Below are positions 19,024-27,448 of a stretch of DNA of 34,061 nt, piece after piece. This stretch comes from Thiobacillus sp. (GTDB lineage Bacteria > Pseudomonadota > Gammaproteobacteria > Burkholderiales > Thiobacillaceae), in the NCBI RefSeq assembly GCF_018780105.1, contig NZ_JADMKC010000039.1:1-34061 (forward strand). The letters are read 5' to 3'. Position 1 is the stretch's first letter, and every line of letters begins with the position of its first letter. The translations under genes and the position numbers were made by a program. The notes under the pieces were generated by a model, which had not been told where the DNA came from, did not search any database, and worked only from the letters and a program-made list of their open reading frames with translations.

Positions 19024-19416
19024 CTAAGCGCGGCGCGCGATGAGGTCGATCTCCACGCGGGCACCTTTCGCTAGTCCGGTCACGCCAACACAGGTGCGCG
19101 CCGGTCGCCGCCCATCCGGGAAATAGCTTGCATAGACAGCGTTCATCACTTCGTAGTCATTTTCGAAGTGCGTAAGGAAAATCCTCACCGACAGCACATC
19201 ATGCAAGGTGTATCCGCATCCGGTCAGGACCGTCTCCAGGTTCTTCATGACTTGGTGCGTCTGCGCTTCTATGCCCTCCGGATAGGGGGCTTCCAGCGAG
19301 GTATCGCTAAAGGGCATCTGCCCCGTCACGAATAACCAGCCCTCCCTTTCGACGGCGTGGCTGAATGGCGCGACCGGATCCGGCGCCCCGGAAATCATGT
19401 GAAAAATCGTTGTCAC
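19024..19416 (-). CDS. RidA (YjgF/YER057c/UK114) family protein
   Basis: 130 residues with a GTG start (AGGGG upstream); an internal ATG at 19398 is the alternative. Conserved features: A-P-F-S-H-A-V near the start, V-T-G-Q-M-P, and R-P-A-R-T-C-V-G-V-T-G-L with the arginine that binds the substrate carboxylate in RidA. Family members hydrolyse reactive enamines/imines or act in nitrogen-compound breakdown. It is last in the operon with the formamidase paralogue and ABC transporter, suggesting a helper role in catabolism of their substrate. Confidence 0.9.
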   Translation of the reverse strand: MTTIFHMISGAPDPVAPFSHAVEREGWLFVTGQMPFSDTSLEAPYPEGIEAQTHQVMKNLETVLTGCGYTLHDVLSVRIFLTHFENDYEVMNAVYASYFPDGRRPARTCVGVTGLAKGARVEIDLIARRA

Positions 19417-19437
19417 AGCTCAGTGCCCCTATCTCAA

Positions 19438-19521
19438 TCACCCATAGAATTCATTAGCGCCGTCGGAAAAGCCATTCTTGCGAATGACCGCGTAGACGGC
19501 CCAGTTGCCATCGCATGCCAG
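19438..19521 (-). pseudogene. Degenerate second copy of the formamidase C-terminus
   Basis: Directly after the TAG stop of the upstream gene, and in the same frame, the minus strand reads L-A-C-D-G-N-W-A-V-Y-A-V-I-R-K-N-G-F-S-D before a TGA. Aligned with the real C-terminus D-A-N-W-G-V-H-G-S-I-R-K-N-V-F-V, 9 of 16 residues agree. It is the leftover 3' end of a paralogue, or an in-frame tandem duplication. Confidence 0.75.
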
Positions 19522-20763
19522 CTAACGGCCGACGAAAACGTTCTTGCGGATTGAGCCGTGTACACCCCAGTTGGCATCGACGACCTGGGTCACGCCGAAG
19601 TCCGCCGCCACCGACAGCAGCGAGATCGCTTCGTCTTCACTCAGATGATGCACGGTCATCAAAAAACGTCGCAGCTTGCGGAAGGCGTCGCGCATGGCCT
19701 TGTCCAGGCTGGAGTGGTTCGCCACCTCGGTTTGGGCATTGGCGCCCAGTTCGGCCAGGTAGTTGGGGAACGTGAAGCCGTAGACGGACCATTGCGAGTC
19801 GGTTTCCAGAAGGGGGTGGGTCAAGCCCTCCAGAATCGTTCCGCCCAGATCGTTTTTCTTGTGCAGGATGAACTCGAAGTCCCCCGTGAGCGAGGTCTCG
19901 ATCGCCGTGCCGCCCAACTCACTGTCGCCTTGTGCTGCATGCGGATCGCCCACAGAGAAGAAGGCGCCTGCGACTGCAACGGGGTAGTACATGCGCGCCC
20001 CCTTGCCGATGCGCCAGTCGTCGATGTTGCCGCCGGTGTAGCTCGGCGGGATTGAGCTGACGTAGTCCGACTCCGATGGCGCCAGTCCCATGGTGCCGAA
20101 ATGCAGGCGCGCGGGCACCTTGACGTTGTGCAGGATGTTCTCGCGCTTGCGGATCAGTGAATGGTCTACCTTGACGCCGGGATAGTCGATCGTCGAATGA
20201 ACGATGCCGTCTGGATCGGTCTGCGGCGTCCAGACGTAATTGTAGACGGCGCGGGCGAAGGGTTCTCCGGTGGTGTCGAGTTCGAAGATGGTGACGACTT
20301 CGCGCGGCTTCGGCTCCTCGATCAGGTCGTGGTAATGAAAGCCCCAGGAGGCAGCCACGTTGGATCCAAAGCAACGTCCGGCATGGCAGGCGCTGCAACT
20401 CGGACGGGGCCGCACATCCAGGATGCGAACCTCCAGCACGTCGCCAGGCTCGGCGCCTTCAATCGCCACGGGGCCGGTCAACAAATGCACGCCGACTCCC
20501 TCACCGGAACCCAGCTTGAACGGTCCTTCCGTGGGGCCGGCACCGCGACGCGGCACGGCTTTGTGTTCTCGCGTCCATTTAAATACGCTCTCTGCGCCCG
20601 GATCCCCCTCGATCATGCGTTCATGGTCGTCGTTCGCATGATGCGTCAGCGTCTCGATGGTGGCACGGTCGCCTGACTTCAGTGTCAGGGCCGGAGCAAC
20701 CGCCTTGCTGAAATAGCCCCAATTTACGGTGGAGGGAGAGACGGGAAGAATGTGATGTTTCAC
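19522..20763 (-). CDS. Acetamidase/formamidase-family amidohydrolase (second paralogue)
   Basis: 413 residues, FmdA_AmdA family but distinct from fmdA in this window. It has W-G-F-H-Y-H-D-L-I-E-E-P-K-P-R-E and V-G-D-P-H-A-A-Q-G-D-S-E, conserved blocks of the acetamidase branch. Unusual: a small cysteine cluster C123-x2-C126-x4-C131 just before F-G-S-N. Translation starts at GTG, overlapping the stop of the ABC gene by four bases (GTGA), so the two are coupled. The substrate is probably an amide delivered by that transporter; identity unknown. Confidence 0.92.
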   Translation of the reverse strand: MKHHILPVSPSTVNWGYFSKAVAPALTLKSGDRATIETLTHHANDDHERMIEGDPGAESVFKWTREHKAVPRRGAGPTEGPFKLGSGEGVGVHLLTGPVAIEGAEPGDVLEVRILDVRPRPSCSACHAGRCFGSNVAASWGFHYHDLIEEPKPREVVTIFELDTTGEPFARAVYNYVWTPQTDPDGIVHSTIDYPGVKVDHSLIRKRENILHNVKVPARLHFGTMGLAPSESDYVSSIPPSYTGGNIDDWRIGKGARMYYPVAVAGAFFSVGDPHAAQGDSELGGTAIETSLTGDFEFILHKKNDLGGTILEGLTHPLLETDSQWSVYGFTFPNYLAELGANAQTEVANHSSLDKAMRDAFRKLRRFLMTVHHLSEDEAISLLSVAADFGVTQVVDANWGVHGSIRKNVFVGR

Positions 20764-22400
20764 GCTTTGACCTCGTAGATCGGCTGGTGGGTTGATTCGG
20801 TGTTGGCGCCCATGACGCTGAGGAACTTGGCTGTCAACGGATGGCGAGGTTGCGTCAGTACTTCGTGCGCGGGGCCTTCTTCGACGACAGAACCACCGCT
20901 GAGGAAGACGACGCGGTCCGCCACTTCTTCGGCGAATCGCAACTGGTGGGTGGAAATGATCATGGTCAAACCATCTTCGACAGCGAGCCGCCAGATGACA
21001 TCCAGCACTTCGTTGACCAGTTCCGGGTCCAACGCAGAGGTAGGCTCGTCAAGCAGCAACACGCTGGGATTGGGCGCCAGCGCCCGGGCAATCGCCACAC
21101 GCTGCTGTTGGCCACCGGACATGTGCCGAGGCAGCGCATCAACGCGATGACTCAGCCCCACGCGCTCCAGCAGTTCGCGCGCGCGCCGGTCGGCATCCTC
21201 TTGCGACATGCCATGCACCCATCGCAACGGCCCGGCAATGTTCTCCAGCGCCGTCAGATGGCTGAACAGGTTGAATTGTTGGAACACCATGCCAACGCCG
21301 ACTGTGGCCCGCTCGTTTGCCAAGTCATGCTGGGTCATCAGCTGACCATTCGGGAGATAGCCGAGGCGCTTTCCTCCCACGTGGATCTGGCCCAGGTCCC
21401 AGCTCTCCAAGTGACTGATGCAGCGCAGAAGCGTGCTCTTGCCAGATCCGCTCGGACCCAGCAGCGCCACCACTTCCCCGGCGCGGACGACGAGGTCGAG
21501 CCCATCAAGCACAGATTGCTCGTCGTAGCGCTTGGACAATCCCGTGACGCGAACTGCCACCTCATGGCTGGCAAGCGAGAGGGATCGCTCCCCGGCAGAC
21601 ATCGCTGCTTTGGCTGGCACCGCCATCGCGTGGCCTGCTGTATCGGGCGAAGGGGGTTCCGATGGACCTTCCGGCGCGGCCCGTACCTTCGTCGCGGCCT
21701 GTTTCACGCGGCGCCACGGGAGCAGGCGAGCGAAACGGCTCTTCGATGCCGGCCGGTCCAGATCGAGCCCGTCTTCGACGAGCAGCTGGATCAAGCTGAT
21801 GCCGCCGGTCAGTGCCAGATAAACCAGGCCCGAGGCAAGGAAGACGGAAAAGAAGTCGAAGGTGGAAGATGCGAGCTGTGTGCTGCGCAAGGTCAGTTCC
21901 TCGACGGCGATCACAGAGGCCAGCGAAGAGTTCTTCAATGCGCTGACCGACTCGCTGCCGAGCGCCGGCACCATGGTCCGGATCGCCTGGGGCGCGATCA
22001 CGCGGCGCATCAACACCCCGGGCGTCATGCCCAGGGCCTGCCCCGCCGCGACCTGCCCCCGATCCACGCCGAGCACTCCGGATCGCAGCATCTCGGCGAT
22101 GAACGGCGCCTCATTCAGGGCCAGGGCGAGGCCACCCGCAGCGATCGCCGTCAGCTTGATTCCGATGAGGGGAAGCGCGTTGTACGCAAAGACCATCTGA
22201 AGGATAAGCGGCGTGCCACGAAAAATGATCGAGTAGCCCCGCGCAACTGCAGCCAGCGGCGTAAAGCGGCTGAGCTGCATGCTGGCAAGAACCAATCCCA
22301 CCACCAACCCGCCTGCCAGGCCCAGCCCGGTTACGGCCAACGTAAAGCCTATTCCCTTGAGCAGATATGGCAGAGTCAGATAGTGAAGGAAGAGGTCCAT
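20760..22400 (-). CDS. Fused permease-ATPase of a polar amino acid-type ABC transporter
   Basis: 546 residues in one chain. Residues ~10-210 form a HisMQ-type permease with about five membrane segments and an EAA loop (N-E-A-P-F-I-A-E-M-L-R-S-G near 96-108). A Pro/Ala-rich linker (~215-280) follows. Residues ~284-540 are an ATPase with Walker A G-P-S-G-S-G-K-S-T (315-323), signature M-S-G-G-Q-Q-Q-R (427-434) and Walker B L-L-L-D-E-P-T (448-454). Permease and ATPase are usually separate genes. The ATG directly abuts the stop of the binding-protein gene. Confidence 0.94.
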   Translation of the reverse strand: MDLFLHYLTLPYLLKGIGFTLAVTGLGLAGGLVVGLVLASMQLSRFTPLAAVARGYSIIFRGTPLILQMVFAYNALPLIGIKLTAIAAGGLALALNEAPFIAEMLRSGVLGVDRGQVAAGQALGMTPGVLMRRVIAPQAIRTMVPALGSESVSALKNSSLASVIAVEELTLRSTQLASSTFDFFSVFLASGLVYLALTGGISLIQLLVEDGLDLDRPASKSRFARLLPWRRVKQAATKVRAAPEGPSEPPSPDTAGHAMAVPAKAAMSAGERSLSLASHEVAVRVTGLSKRYDEQSVLDGLDLVVRAGEVVALLGPSGSGKSTLLRCISHLESWDLGQIHVGGKRLGYLPNGQLMTQHDLANERATVGVGMVFQQFNLFSHLTALENIAGPLRWVHGMSQEDADRRARELLERVGLSHRVDALPRHMSGGQQQRVAIARALAPNPSVLLLDEPTSALDPELVNEVLDVIWRLAVEDGLTMIISTHQLRFAEEVADRVVFLSGGSVVEEGPAHEVLTQPRHPLTAKFLSVMGANTESTHQPIYEVKA

Positions 22401-23321
22401 TTATTTCGCCACCACGAGGCGTGGAACTTCCAGGTTTTCGACCGGGATGGACCACTTCTGCAGCATCTTGGTTTGCAGGCCGGCCTTCTGGATTTCGACC
22501 AGCGCCGCCATGATGGCGTCACGGAACTCTTTATTGCCCTTGGGCACCGCGATGCCGACCGAGTAAGGCAGCGCCAGGGTGGCGGCCTTCTCGAGCTTGT
22601 CCGGATAGGCCTTGACCGCCTGGTCGACGGTGTTGACGTCGTTGATGTAGGTGTCGGCGCGACCTGCCATGATGGCTTGGATGCAGTTGGCATTGTTGTC
22701 GTACAGTTGAAGCACGGGCGCTGCTTTGCCGGCTGCCTTGCAAGCCGATGCGAGATTCTGGATCAGCGGCACCTCGACGTAGCCGGTGTTTTCGGCCGCC
22801 GTCGCACCGCACAAGGACTTGTCGATGCCGGTGATCTTCTTGGGGTTGCTCTTGGCCACCAGCACACCGTCGAACACCTTGGAATAGGTGATGAAGTCGG
22901 CGGCCCTGGCGCGCTCTTCGGTGGCATAGATATCGGAGATCACGATGTCAGCCTGACCGCTTCTCAGCGTGGTCAGCAAGGCCGCGAACGCGACCGGTTT
23001 ATAGGCCATCTTGAAGCCGAGACAGCTGCCGATGGCCTCGCCCAGATCAATGTCGTAGCCGATGTATTTGCTCGGATCCTTGGGATCGATGGTTTCGTAA
23101 CCAGGGGTGTGCGGGTTGATCGCGTTGACGAGCGTTTTGCCCTTGAACTGAGGATATTTCTTCTGCAAGGCCGTGCATGCTTCCGGCGCTGTCGGCGCCG
23201 CCTGGGCTTGCCCCGAGACTGCGAATGCCACGAGGAAAGCAGCGCTGATAGCAGCCTGGCGCAAGCTCATCCCAGCAGCTAAAACATCGGCACGTTTGTT
23301 CTTGAGCGGTCGTTCAGACAT
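22401..23321 (-). CDS. ABC transporter substrate-binding protein, family 3
   Basis: 306 residues. A long basic N-region and hydrophobic core end at A-Q-A-A near residue 41, so it is exported to the periplasm. The mature part has the family-3 pattern (Y-I-G-Y-D-I-D-L-G-E-A-I, then A-D-I-V-I-S-D-I-Y-A-T-E-E-R). The family typically binds polar amino acids, opines or related small nitrogen compounds; the partner formamidase suggests an amide-bearing ligand. AGGAG lies before the ATG; M18 is a less likely start. Confidence 0.92.
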   Translation of the reverse strand: MSERPLKNKRADVLAAGMSLRQAAISAAFLVAFAVSGQAQAAPTAPEACTALQKKYPQFKGKTLVNAINPHTPGYETIDPKDPSKYIGYDIDLGEAIGSCLGFKMAYKPVAFAALLTTLRSGQADIVISDIYATEERARAADFITYSKVFDGVLVAKSNPKKITGIDKSLCGATAAENTGYVEVPLIQNLASACKAAGKAAPVLQLYDNNANCIQAIMAGRADTYINDVNTVDQAVKAYPDKLEKAATLALPYSVGIAVPKGNKEFRDAIMAALVEIQKAGLQTKMLQKWSIPVENLEVPRLVVAK

Positions 23322-23373
23322 GTATTTCTCCTAAAAATTGACAGGGTGTGAAACGCGGTGCTGAAGAGCAGAT

Positions 23374-23390
23374 AGCATGCCTTGTGCCAG
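23374..23390 (-). promoter_or_regulatory. Sigma-54 (-24/-12) promoter
   Basis: The minus strand reads CTGGCACAAGGCATGCT. GG and GC are exactly ten bases apart, and the -24 box CTGGCAC is perfect against YTGGCAC. Transcription would start near 23363, about 40 bases before the binding-protein ATG. Sigma-54 promoters commonly serve nitrogen assimilation, which fits the operon. Confidence 0.7.
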
Positions 23391-23552
23391 ACAGAAAAAA
23401 GAATGCAATGTTATGTTTTGTATGGTTAATATTCTTATGCGTACGGTTGTCGTCCAAAATATCTCCCAGGACGTGCACCCCCCTTGAGCAGCCCGCACCA
23501 AGGACGAATCGTGTCGTTTGTAAGTTGTAATGACGGTTGAGGCTTACAAATA

Positions 23553-23568
23553 CATTTCCATGGAAATG
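23553..23568. promoter_or_regulatory. 16-base perfect palindrome, candidate activator site
   Basis: CATTTCCATGGAAATG is fully self-complementary and lies about 165-180 bases upstream of the sigma-54 promoter, where enhancer-binding activators usually sit. It does not match the NtrC consensus well, so the regulator is unknown. Confidence 0.5.
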
Positions 23569-23830
23569 CAAAGAGATACTGTGATGCCTACCCATCGGTT
23601 TTACGGTCGTTTGTTAGATGGGCAGCAAAAGGGTGGCACCGCACAGCGCACATGAATGGTGCGGACAAGCGATATGCCAATCAATGAAGGGGTGCTTTGG
23701 TCACTTGCTGTTTTCTGGAAGGCCGCTCCCGGTCAAAAATCAGACAGTCGCGTCTATCGCCAGGTTAGCGATCAGGTCTGGAATGGAACGCGCTCGGTGT
23801 TCCGCCTGCCCGGGCAATGCGCCGGCAGGA

Positions 23831-24472
23831 TCAGATGGTTTCGCCGCTTGCCAGCATCAGGCCACCCCAGGGCAATACGCTGGGGAGAATGCGCTCCAGT
23901 CGGGCGGCGCAGCGGGTTGCAGCAGGCAGAAAAATGGCCGAGCGCAGCCGCATGTTTTTGACCGGCAAGCCGGCGAACAGGCTGCGGATTTCGCGTGCAT
24001 CGTGCCAGCGCGCACCCCGGTACGCGCCACTGCCGCCGTGCCTGCCTTTTTGCCAGTAGAGCAGGCTGGAACGGTTGAGCCAGCCGATGGCAAAGCGCCG
24101 CCGCGCCACCCGCACACACTCGGCCACGGCCCGGCGTTCGTCGTCGATAAAGCACAGCGCCGCGATGGAGAGGACGTGATCGAAGCTGCCGTCGGCACAG
24201 GGCAACGCGCGTGCATCGCCCTCTACCCAGCTCAAGGCCGGGCTGCTGTGTGCGCGCGCAAAATCCAGCCATGCAGGATTCGGATCGAGTCCGGTGACAA
24301 CGAGACCGTCGGCTGCGGCGCGGCGGCTGAACCAGCCGGTGCCGCAACCGACATCGAGCAGGCTGTCGCCCGGCTGTGCATCGAGCTGGCGCGCGGCCAG
24401 GGCGTATTCGGCCTCGCCGATCCGGCGCCCGCGTGGAGTGTCGTACCAAGCATCGTAGTCGGCGGGGTTCAT
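23831..24472 (-). CDS. Class I SAM-dependent methyltransferase
   Basis: 213 residues. Motif I L-L-D-V-G-C-G-T-G is at 38-46, the acidic residue of motif II is in G-L-D-P-N-P, and G-D-A-R-A-L-P matches the adenine-binding loop. This is the UbiE/small-molecule type (Methyltransf_11); substrate not predictable. The ATG overlaps the stop of the preceding MFS gene (ATGA), so it belongs to the sulfur operon by position. Confidence 0.9.
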   Translation of the reverse strand: MNPADYDAWYDTPRGRRIGEAEYALAARQLDAQPGDSLLDVGCGTGWFSRRAAADGLVVTGLDPNPAWLDFARAHSSPALSWVEGDARALPCADGSFDHVLSIAALCFIDDERRAVAECVRVARRRFAIGWLNRSSLLYWQKGRHGGSGAYRGARWHDAREIRSLFAGLPVKNMRLRSAIFLPAATRCAARLERILPSVLPWGGLMLASGETI

Positions 24473-25653
24473 GCCGGCGCCACTACCCGGTGCAAGCGCC
24501 GCTCGATGACGATGCTTGCGATCAGCGCAGCGAGCAGGATGGGGATGACTGAGAGGTTCAGCGTACTCCAGCCGAAGCGGTCATAGAGCCAGCCTGCTGA
24601 CAGGGTGGCAAGCGCCGCAAAACCGAAGACGGCAAATTCGTTCACCGCCTGCACCTTCAAGCGTTCGGCGGGTTGGTATGTCCGGGTCAGCAAGGCAGTG
24701 CCGCCGATAAAGGCAAAATTCCAGCCGACGCCAAGCAACACCAGCGCCGACAGAAAATGCAGGAACTCGACCCCGGACAAGGCCAGCACGACATTACCGA
24801 GCAGCAGGACAAACCCGGCCTGCATGATGCGCGGCGCGCCATAGCGCTCGATCAGGGCGCCGGTAAAAAACGACGGCGCGAACATGCCCACCACATGCCA
24901 CTGGATCACCGGCGTGACGTTCGAACCCGGCAAGCCGCAGCCCAGTATCGCCAGCGGGGTCGCCGTCATCACCATGATCATGACGGCATAGCCGGTTGCG
25001 GCGCCGAAGATCGCCACCCGCAAATCCGGTTGGCGCAGCAATACACGCAACGGTCGCGGCGTGCCGGCGTGCACTGTGGCCACCTTGGGGAGGCTCAGGC
25101 GGGTGAGCAAAAGCAAGGCGGCAAGACTCAAGCCTGCCTGCGCCAGATAGGCGCCGACAAAGAGTTCGCCCGCAATCCAGTCGCGCCCCCACAACCCGAT
25201 CTGGGGGCCGAGGAAAGCTGCGACCACGCCCCCGGCCACCACCAGCGAAATGGCCTTGCCTGCATGGTCTGAACCGGCGGCTTCGACGGCGGCGAAGCGG
25301 TAGTAATTGGCAAATCCCTGATAGCTGCCGAGCAGCACATGCCCGACGACAAACACAGCAAAGTCGCTCTGATGAAGCGCGAAAGCGCACAGCAGGCTGC
25401 CGCCGATGCCGAGCAGCGCGCCGATCAAGAATCCCGGGCGACGGCCGAACCGGCGCATCAGCATGCCGGCGGGCAGCGAGGCGACGGCGGTGCCGATCAC
25501 CATGGCCGCCACCGGCAACGTCGCCAGCCCCTTGTCGGGCGCGAGCATGGCGCCGAGGATGGCGGCGAGCGTCATCGACAGGACAATGGCGGACAGCATC
25601 AGGGCCTGGCCGAGCGCCAGGATCAGGACGTTGCCCCGGGAGGATGGATTCAT
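24469..25653 (-). CDS. MFS transporter
   Basis: 394 residues from the ATG at 25653, which has GAGGTG six bases upstream; a GTG at 25662 is an alternative. About twelve membrane segments, with the MFS loop R-R-F-G-R-R-P-G-F after the second helix. Substrate unknown. It is coupled to the methyltransferase gene and lies downstream of the small unknown protein. Confidence 0.9.
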   Translation of the reverse strand: MNPSSRGNVLILALGQALMLSAIVLSMTLAAILGAMLAPDKGLATLPVAAMVIGTAVASLPAGMLMRRFGRRPGFLIGALLGIGGSLLCAFALHQSDFAVFVVGHVLLGSYQGFANYYRFAAVEAAGSDHAGKAISLVVAGGVVAAFLGPQIGLWGRDWIAGELFVGAYLAQAGLSLAALLLLTRLSLPKVATVHAGTPRPLRVLLRQPDLRVAIFGAATGYAVMIMVMTATPLAILGCGLPGSNVTPVIQWHVVGMFAPSFFTGALIERYGAPRIMQAGFVLLLGNVVLALSGVEFLHFLSALVLLGVGWNFAFIGGTALLTRTYQPAERLKVQAVNEFAVFGFAALATLSAGWLYDRFGWSTLNLSVIPILLAALIASIVIERRLHRVVAPA

Positions 25654-25691
25654 TGGGTTCACCTCTATGCCGCGCGAAAAATGTGCGGCGC

Positions 25692-25961
25692 TTACGCACC
25701 GTCCATCATGCGTTCCAGCGGCGCTTCCAGCGCTTCGGCCAGCCCGGCCAGGGTCGCTTCATTCTGCCCCGCCACCGCCAGTGCCGCACACACATCCGCC
25801 GGCGTCAGGATCACCCCATCGGCCGGCTGAACGGGAAGTCCATTCAACCACAGAGACGGAAAACCCGAGCCATGCGCGCCGCGCTCGCTCGTGACCACGA
25901 CCTCCGTGCGCGTATCCAGATGCGCAGCCAGCACCTCGGCAAAGCGGCATAAAGACTGCAT
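25692..25961 (-). CDS. Small protein of unknown function
   Basis: 89 residues, not recognised. It has a short hydrophobic patch, the string F-P-S-L-W-L-N-G-L-P-V near the middle and an acidic, Ala/Leu-rich C-terminus. It contains one Cys near each end of the first two thirds. The ribosome site is poor, so the start is uncertain. Position between the TauE-type exporter and an MFS gene, with same-strand tight packing, argues that it is real. Confidence 0.65.
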   Translation of the reverse strand: MQSLCRFAEVLAAHLDTRTEVVVTSERGAHGSGFPSLWLNGLPVQPADGVILTPADVCAALAVAGQNEATLAGLAEALEAPLERMMDGA

Positions 25962-26004
25962 CGCCCGCCTGGGGGATGCTGCGAAATCACCCGAACCTGC
26001 ACAC

Positions 26005-26829
26005 TCACGCTAATTCTCCCACCACGCTTTTCAGCAAAATGTAGCTGGCCACCGCCACCAGGAACCAGGCGAAAGCTTTTTTCAGGGCGTCCTGCGAAAC
26101 GTATCCCGCCAATCGTGTGCCGATGAAACTGCCCACAACGGTGACGGCGGTAAACGCGCCCATCAAGGCGTAGTCGATTGGCACGCCGCCCATGTAGCCG
26201 GCGAACCCGGCGTAGGATTTGGCGGCGACGATGGCGAGCGAAGTGCCCACCGCCTGCTTCATGGGGATGCCGGAGAGCAGCACCAGCGCCGGCACGATCA
26301 GGAAACCGCCGCCCACCCCCACCAGGCCGGTGAGGATGCCGACGCCGATGCCGTGCAGCGCAATGTGTCCCATGCAGGGTGAGAAAAAGTCGTGGCAATG
26401 GCTGAGGGCAACCGTGCCGTCGGCGCCGGCAAGCATGCCGCCCGCCGGTGCCGCAACGGACGGGGCGGGATTCAACTTGACCGGTTTCAACATGCGCCAG
26501 GCGGCGGCATACATCACCAGTGCGAACAGGCCAAGCTGGATCACCACCGGCGTCAGCAGGCCTAGGCGTGCCCCGGCGAAGGTGCCCATCACGCCGAACA
26601 GGCCGAATACCAGCGCCACCCGGATGACCACGTTGCCGCGCCGCCAATGGTCAATGGCCGTGATCGTGGCGGTGACGCCCACCACGCCCAGGCTCATGGC
26701 GATGGCGGATTTCGGCGCCACGTCGAGCAGATACATCAGCGCCGGCAGGGCAATGATGGAGCCGCCGCTGCCAAACAGGCCCAACACCATACCGGTCACC
26801 ATGCCGGCGAGGATTGCAAGGATGTCCAT
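26005..26829 (-). CDS. TauE/SafE-family membrane exporter
   Basis: 274 residues from the ATG with GGAGG upstream. The frame is open further, but that start lacks a site. Two homologous halves each begin with the glycine-rich turn of the family (L-F-G-S-G-G-S and G-L-V-G-V-G-G-G-F). Eight or so membrane segments. The central loop has [11 protein letters not shown] (residues 145-155), a possible metal or thiol site. Family members move sulfite, sulfoacetate or related sulfur anions. In this operon a sulfite or thiosulfate exporter is a reasonable inference. Confidence 0.9.
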   Translation of the reverse strand: MDILAILAGMVTGMVLGLFGSGGSIIALPALMYLLDVAPKSAIAMSLGVVGVTATITAIDHWRRGNVVIRVALVFGLFGVMGTFAGARLGLLTPVVIQLGLFALVMYAAAWRMLKPVKLNPAPSVAAPAGGMLAGADGTVALSHCHDFFSPCMGHIALHGIGVGILTGLVGVGGGFLIVPALVLLSGIPMKQAVGTSLAIVAAKSYAGFAGYMGGVPIDYALMGAFTAVTVVGSFIGTRLAGYVSQDALKKAFAWFLVAVASYILLKSVVGELA

Positions 26830-26881
26830 ATCACTGCCCTCCATCAAAAACGCAAACCTGATTAATCGATGCGTCGTCTGG

Positions 26882-26899
26882 CCGGGCCTCAAGGCCCGG
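26882..26899 (-). repeat. Intergenic hairpin between rhodanese and TauE genes
   Basis: CCGGGCC (26882-26888) pairs perfectly with GGCCCGG (26893-26899) around a TCAA loop. It is not followed by a T run, so it may be an mRNA processing or stability element rather than a terminator. Confidence 0.5.
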
Positions 26900-26961
26900 A
26901 CGGGCGGCTGAAAATTCTGTGCCCTGGCGGGTTCAGACCTGCAATCGCGGCACGCCGCCGA

Positions 26962-27429
26962 TCAGTGTCCGGCTGGTTTATTGGAGTTGGCGCTGGCGCG
27001 CGCGTGGGCGTCGAAGCCGCCCTTGGCCTTCCAGCCTTCGATGCCGTCCTGCAGCACCTTGACGTTGTCGTAGCCCAAGAGGCGCAGCGCGAACACCGCC
27101 TGCGCCGATAGCGAACCGGAGTTGCAGTACACCACCACCATGCGGTCTTTCGGCAGTTCGGCACGGCGCGCCACGGCCTGCCGCCAGTCGATGTTGACGG
27201 CGCCGGGGATGTGTTCCTTCGCATACTGCGCGGCGTCGCGCGCATCGACGATGAAGACTTTTTTCCAGTCCTCGGCGGGAATTTGCTCAGGCCAGATCAG
27301 GCTGCTGCCGTATTCGGCGAAGTCCATGTAGCCGGACAGCGCGTCGACCACGGCGGGGTTCTCTTCCGCCCGGGCGGGCGCGACCAGCACAACAAGGCTG
27401 GCAAACAGGACCATCAAAAGCTTGTTCAT
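26962..27429 (-). CDS. Periplasmic single-domain rhodanese
   Basis: 155 residues from the ATG with AGGGAA upstream. The signal peptide ends A-R-A near residue 21. The rhodanese core includes V-D-A-R-D-A-A-Q-Y (61-69), H-I-P-G-A-V-N-I-D (73-81) and the active-site loop C102-N-S-G-S-L-S-A, so the persulfide-forming cysteine is present. It is a sulfur carrier or sulfurtransferase in the periplasm. It follows the first MFS gene by about 20 bases. Confidence 0.92.
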   Translation of the reverse strand: MNKLLMVLFASLVVLVAPARAEENPAVVDALSGYMDFAEYGSSLIWPEQIPAEDWKKVFIVDARDAAQYAKEHIPGAVNIDWRQAVARRAELPKDRMVVVYCNSGSLSAQAVFALRLLGYDNVKVLQDGIEGWKAKGGFDAHARASANSNKPAGH

Positions 27430-27448
27430 GAATATTCCCTGGAAAAGA

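Larger units (their letters stand above)
23322..23830. other. 509-base regulatory gap upstream of the second amide operon
   Basis: No gene. Contains the sigma-54 promoter and a 16-base palindrome listed separately. The rest, including the stretch next to the methyltransferase stop, shows nothing I can name. Confidence 0.6.

Noticed and set aside
20841..23282. Very long plus-strand open frame (over 800 codons)
   Set aside because: It lies antisense to the binding-protein and ABC genes, has a low-complexity Arg/Gln/His-rich composition and no ribosome site; an artefact of GC-rich coding DNA.
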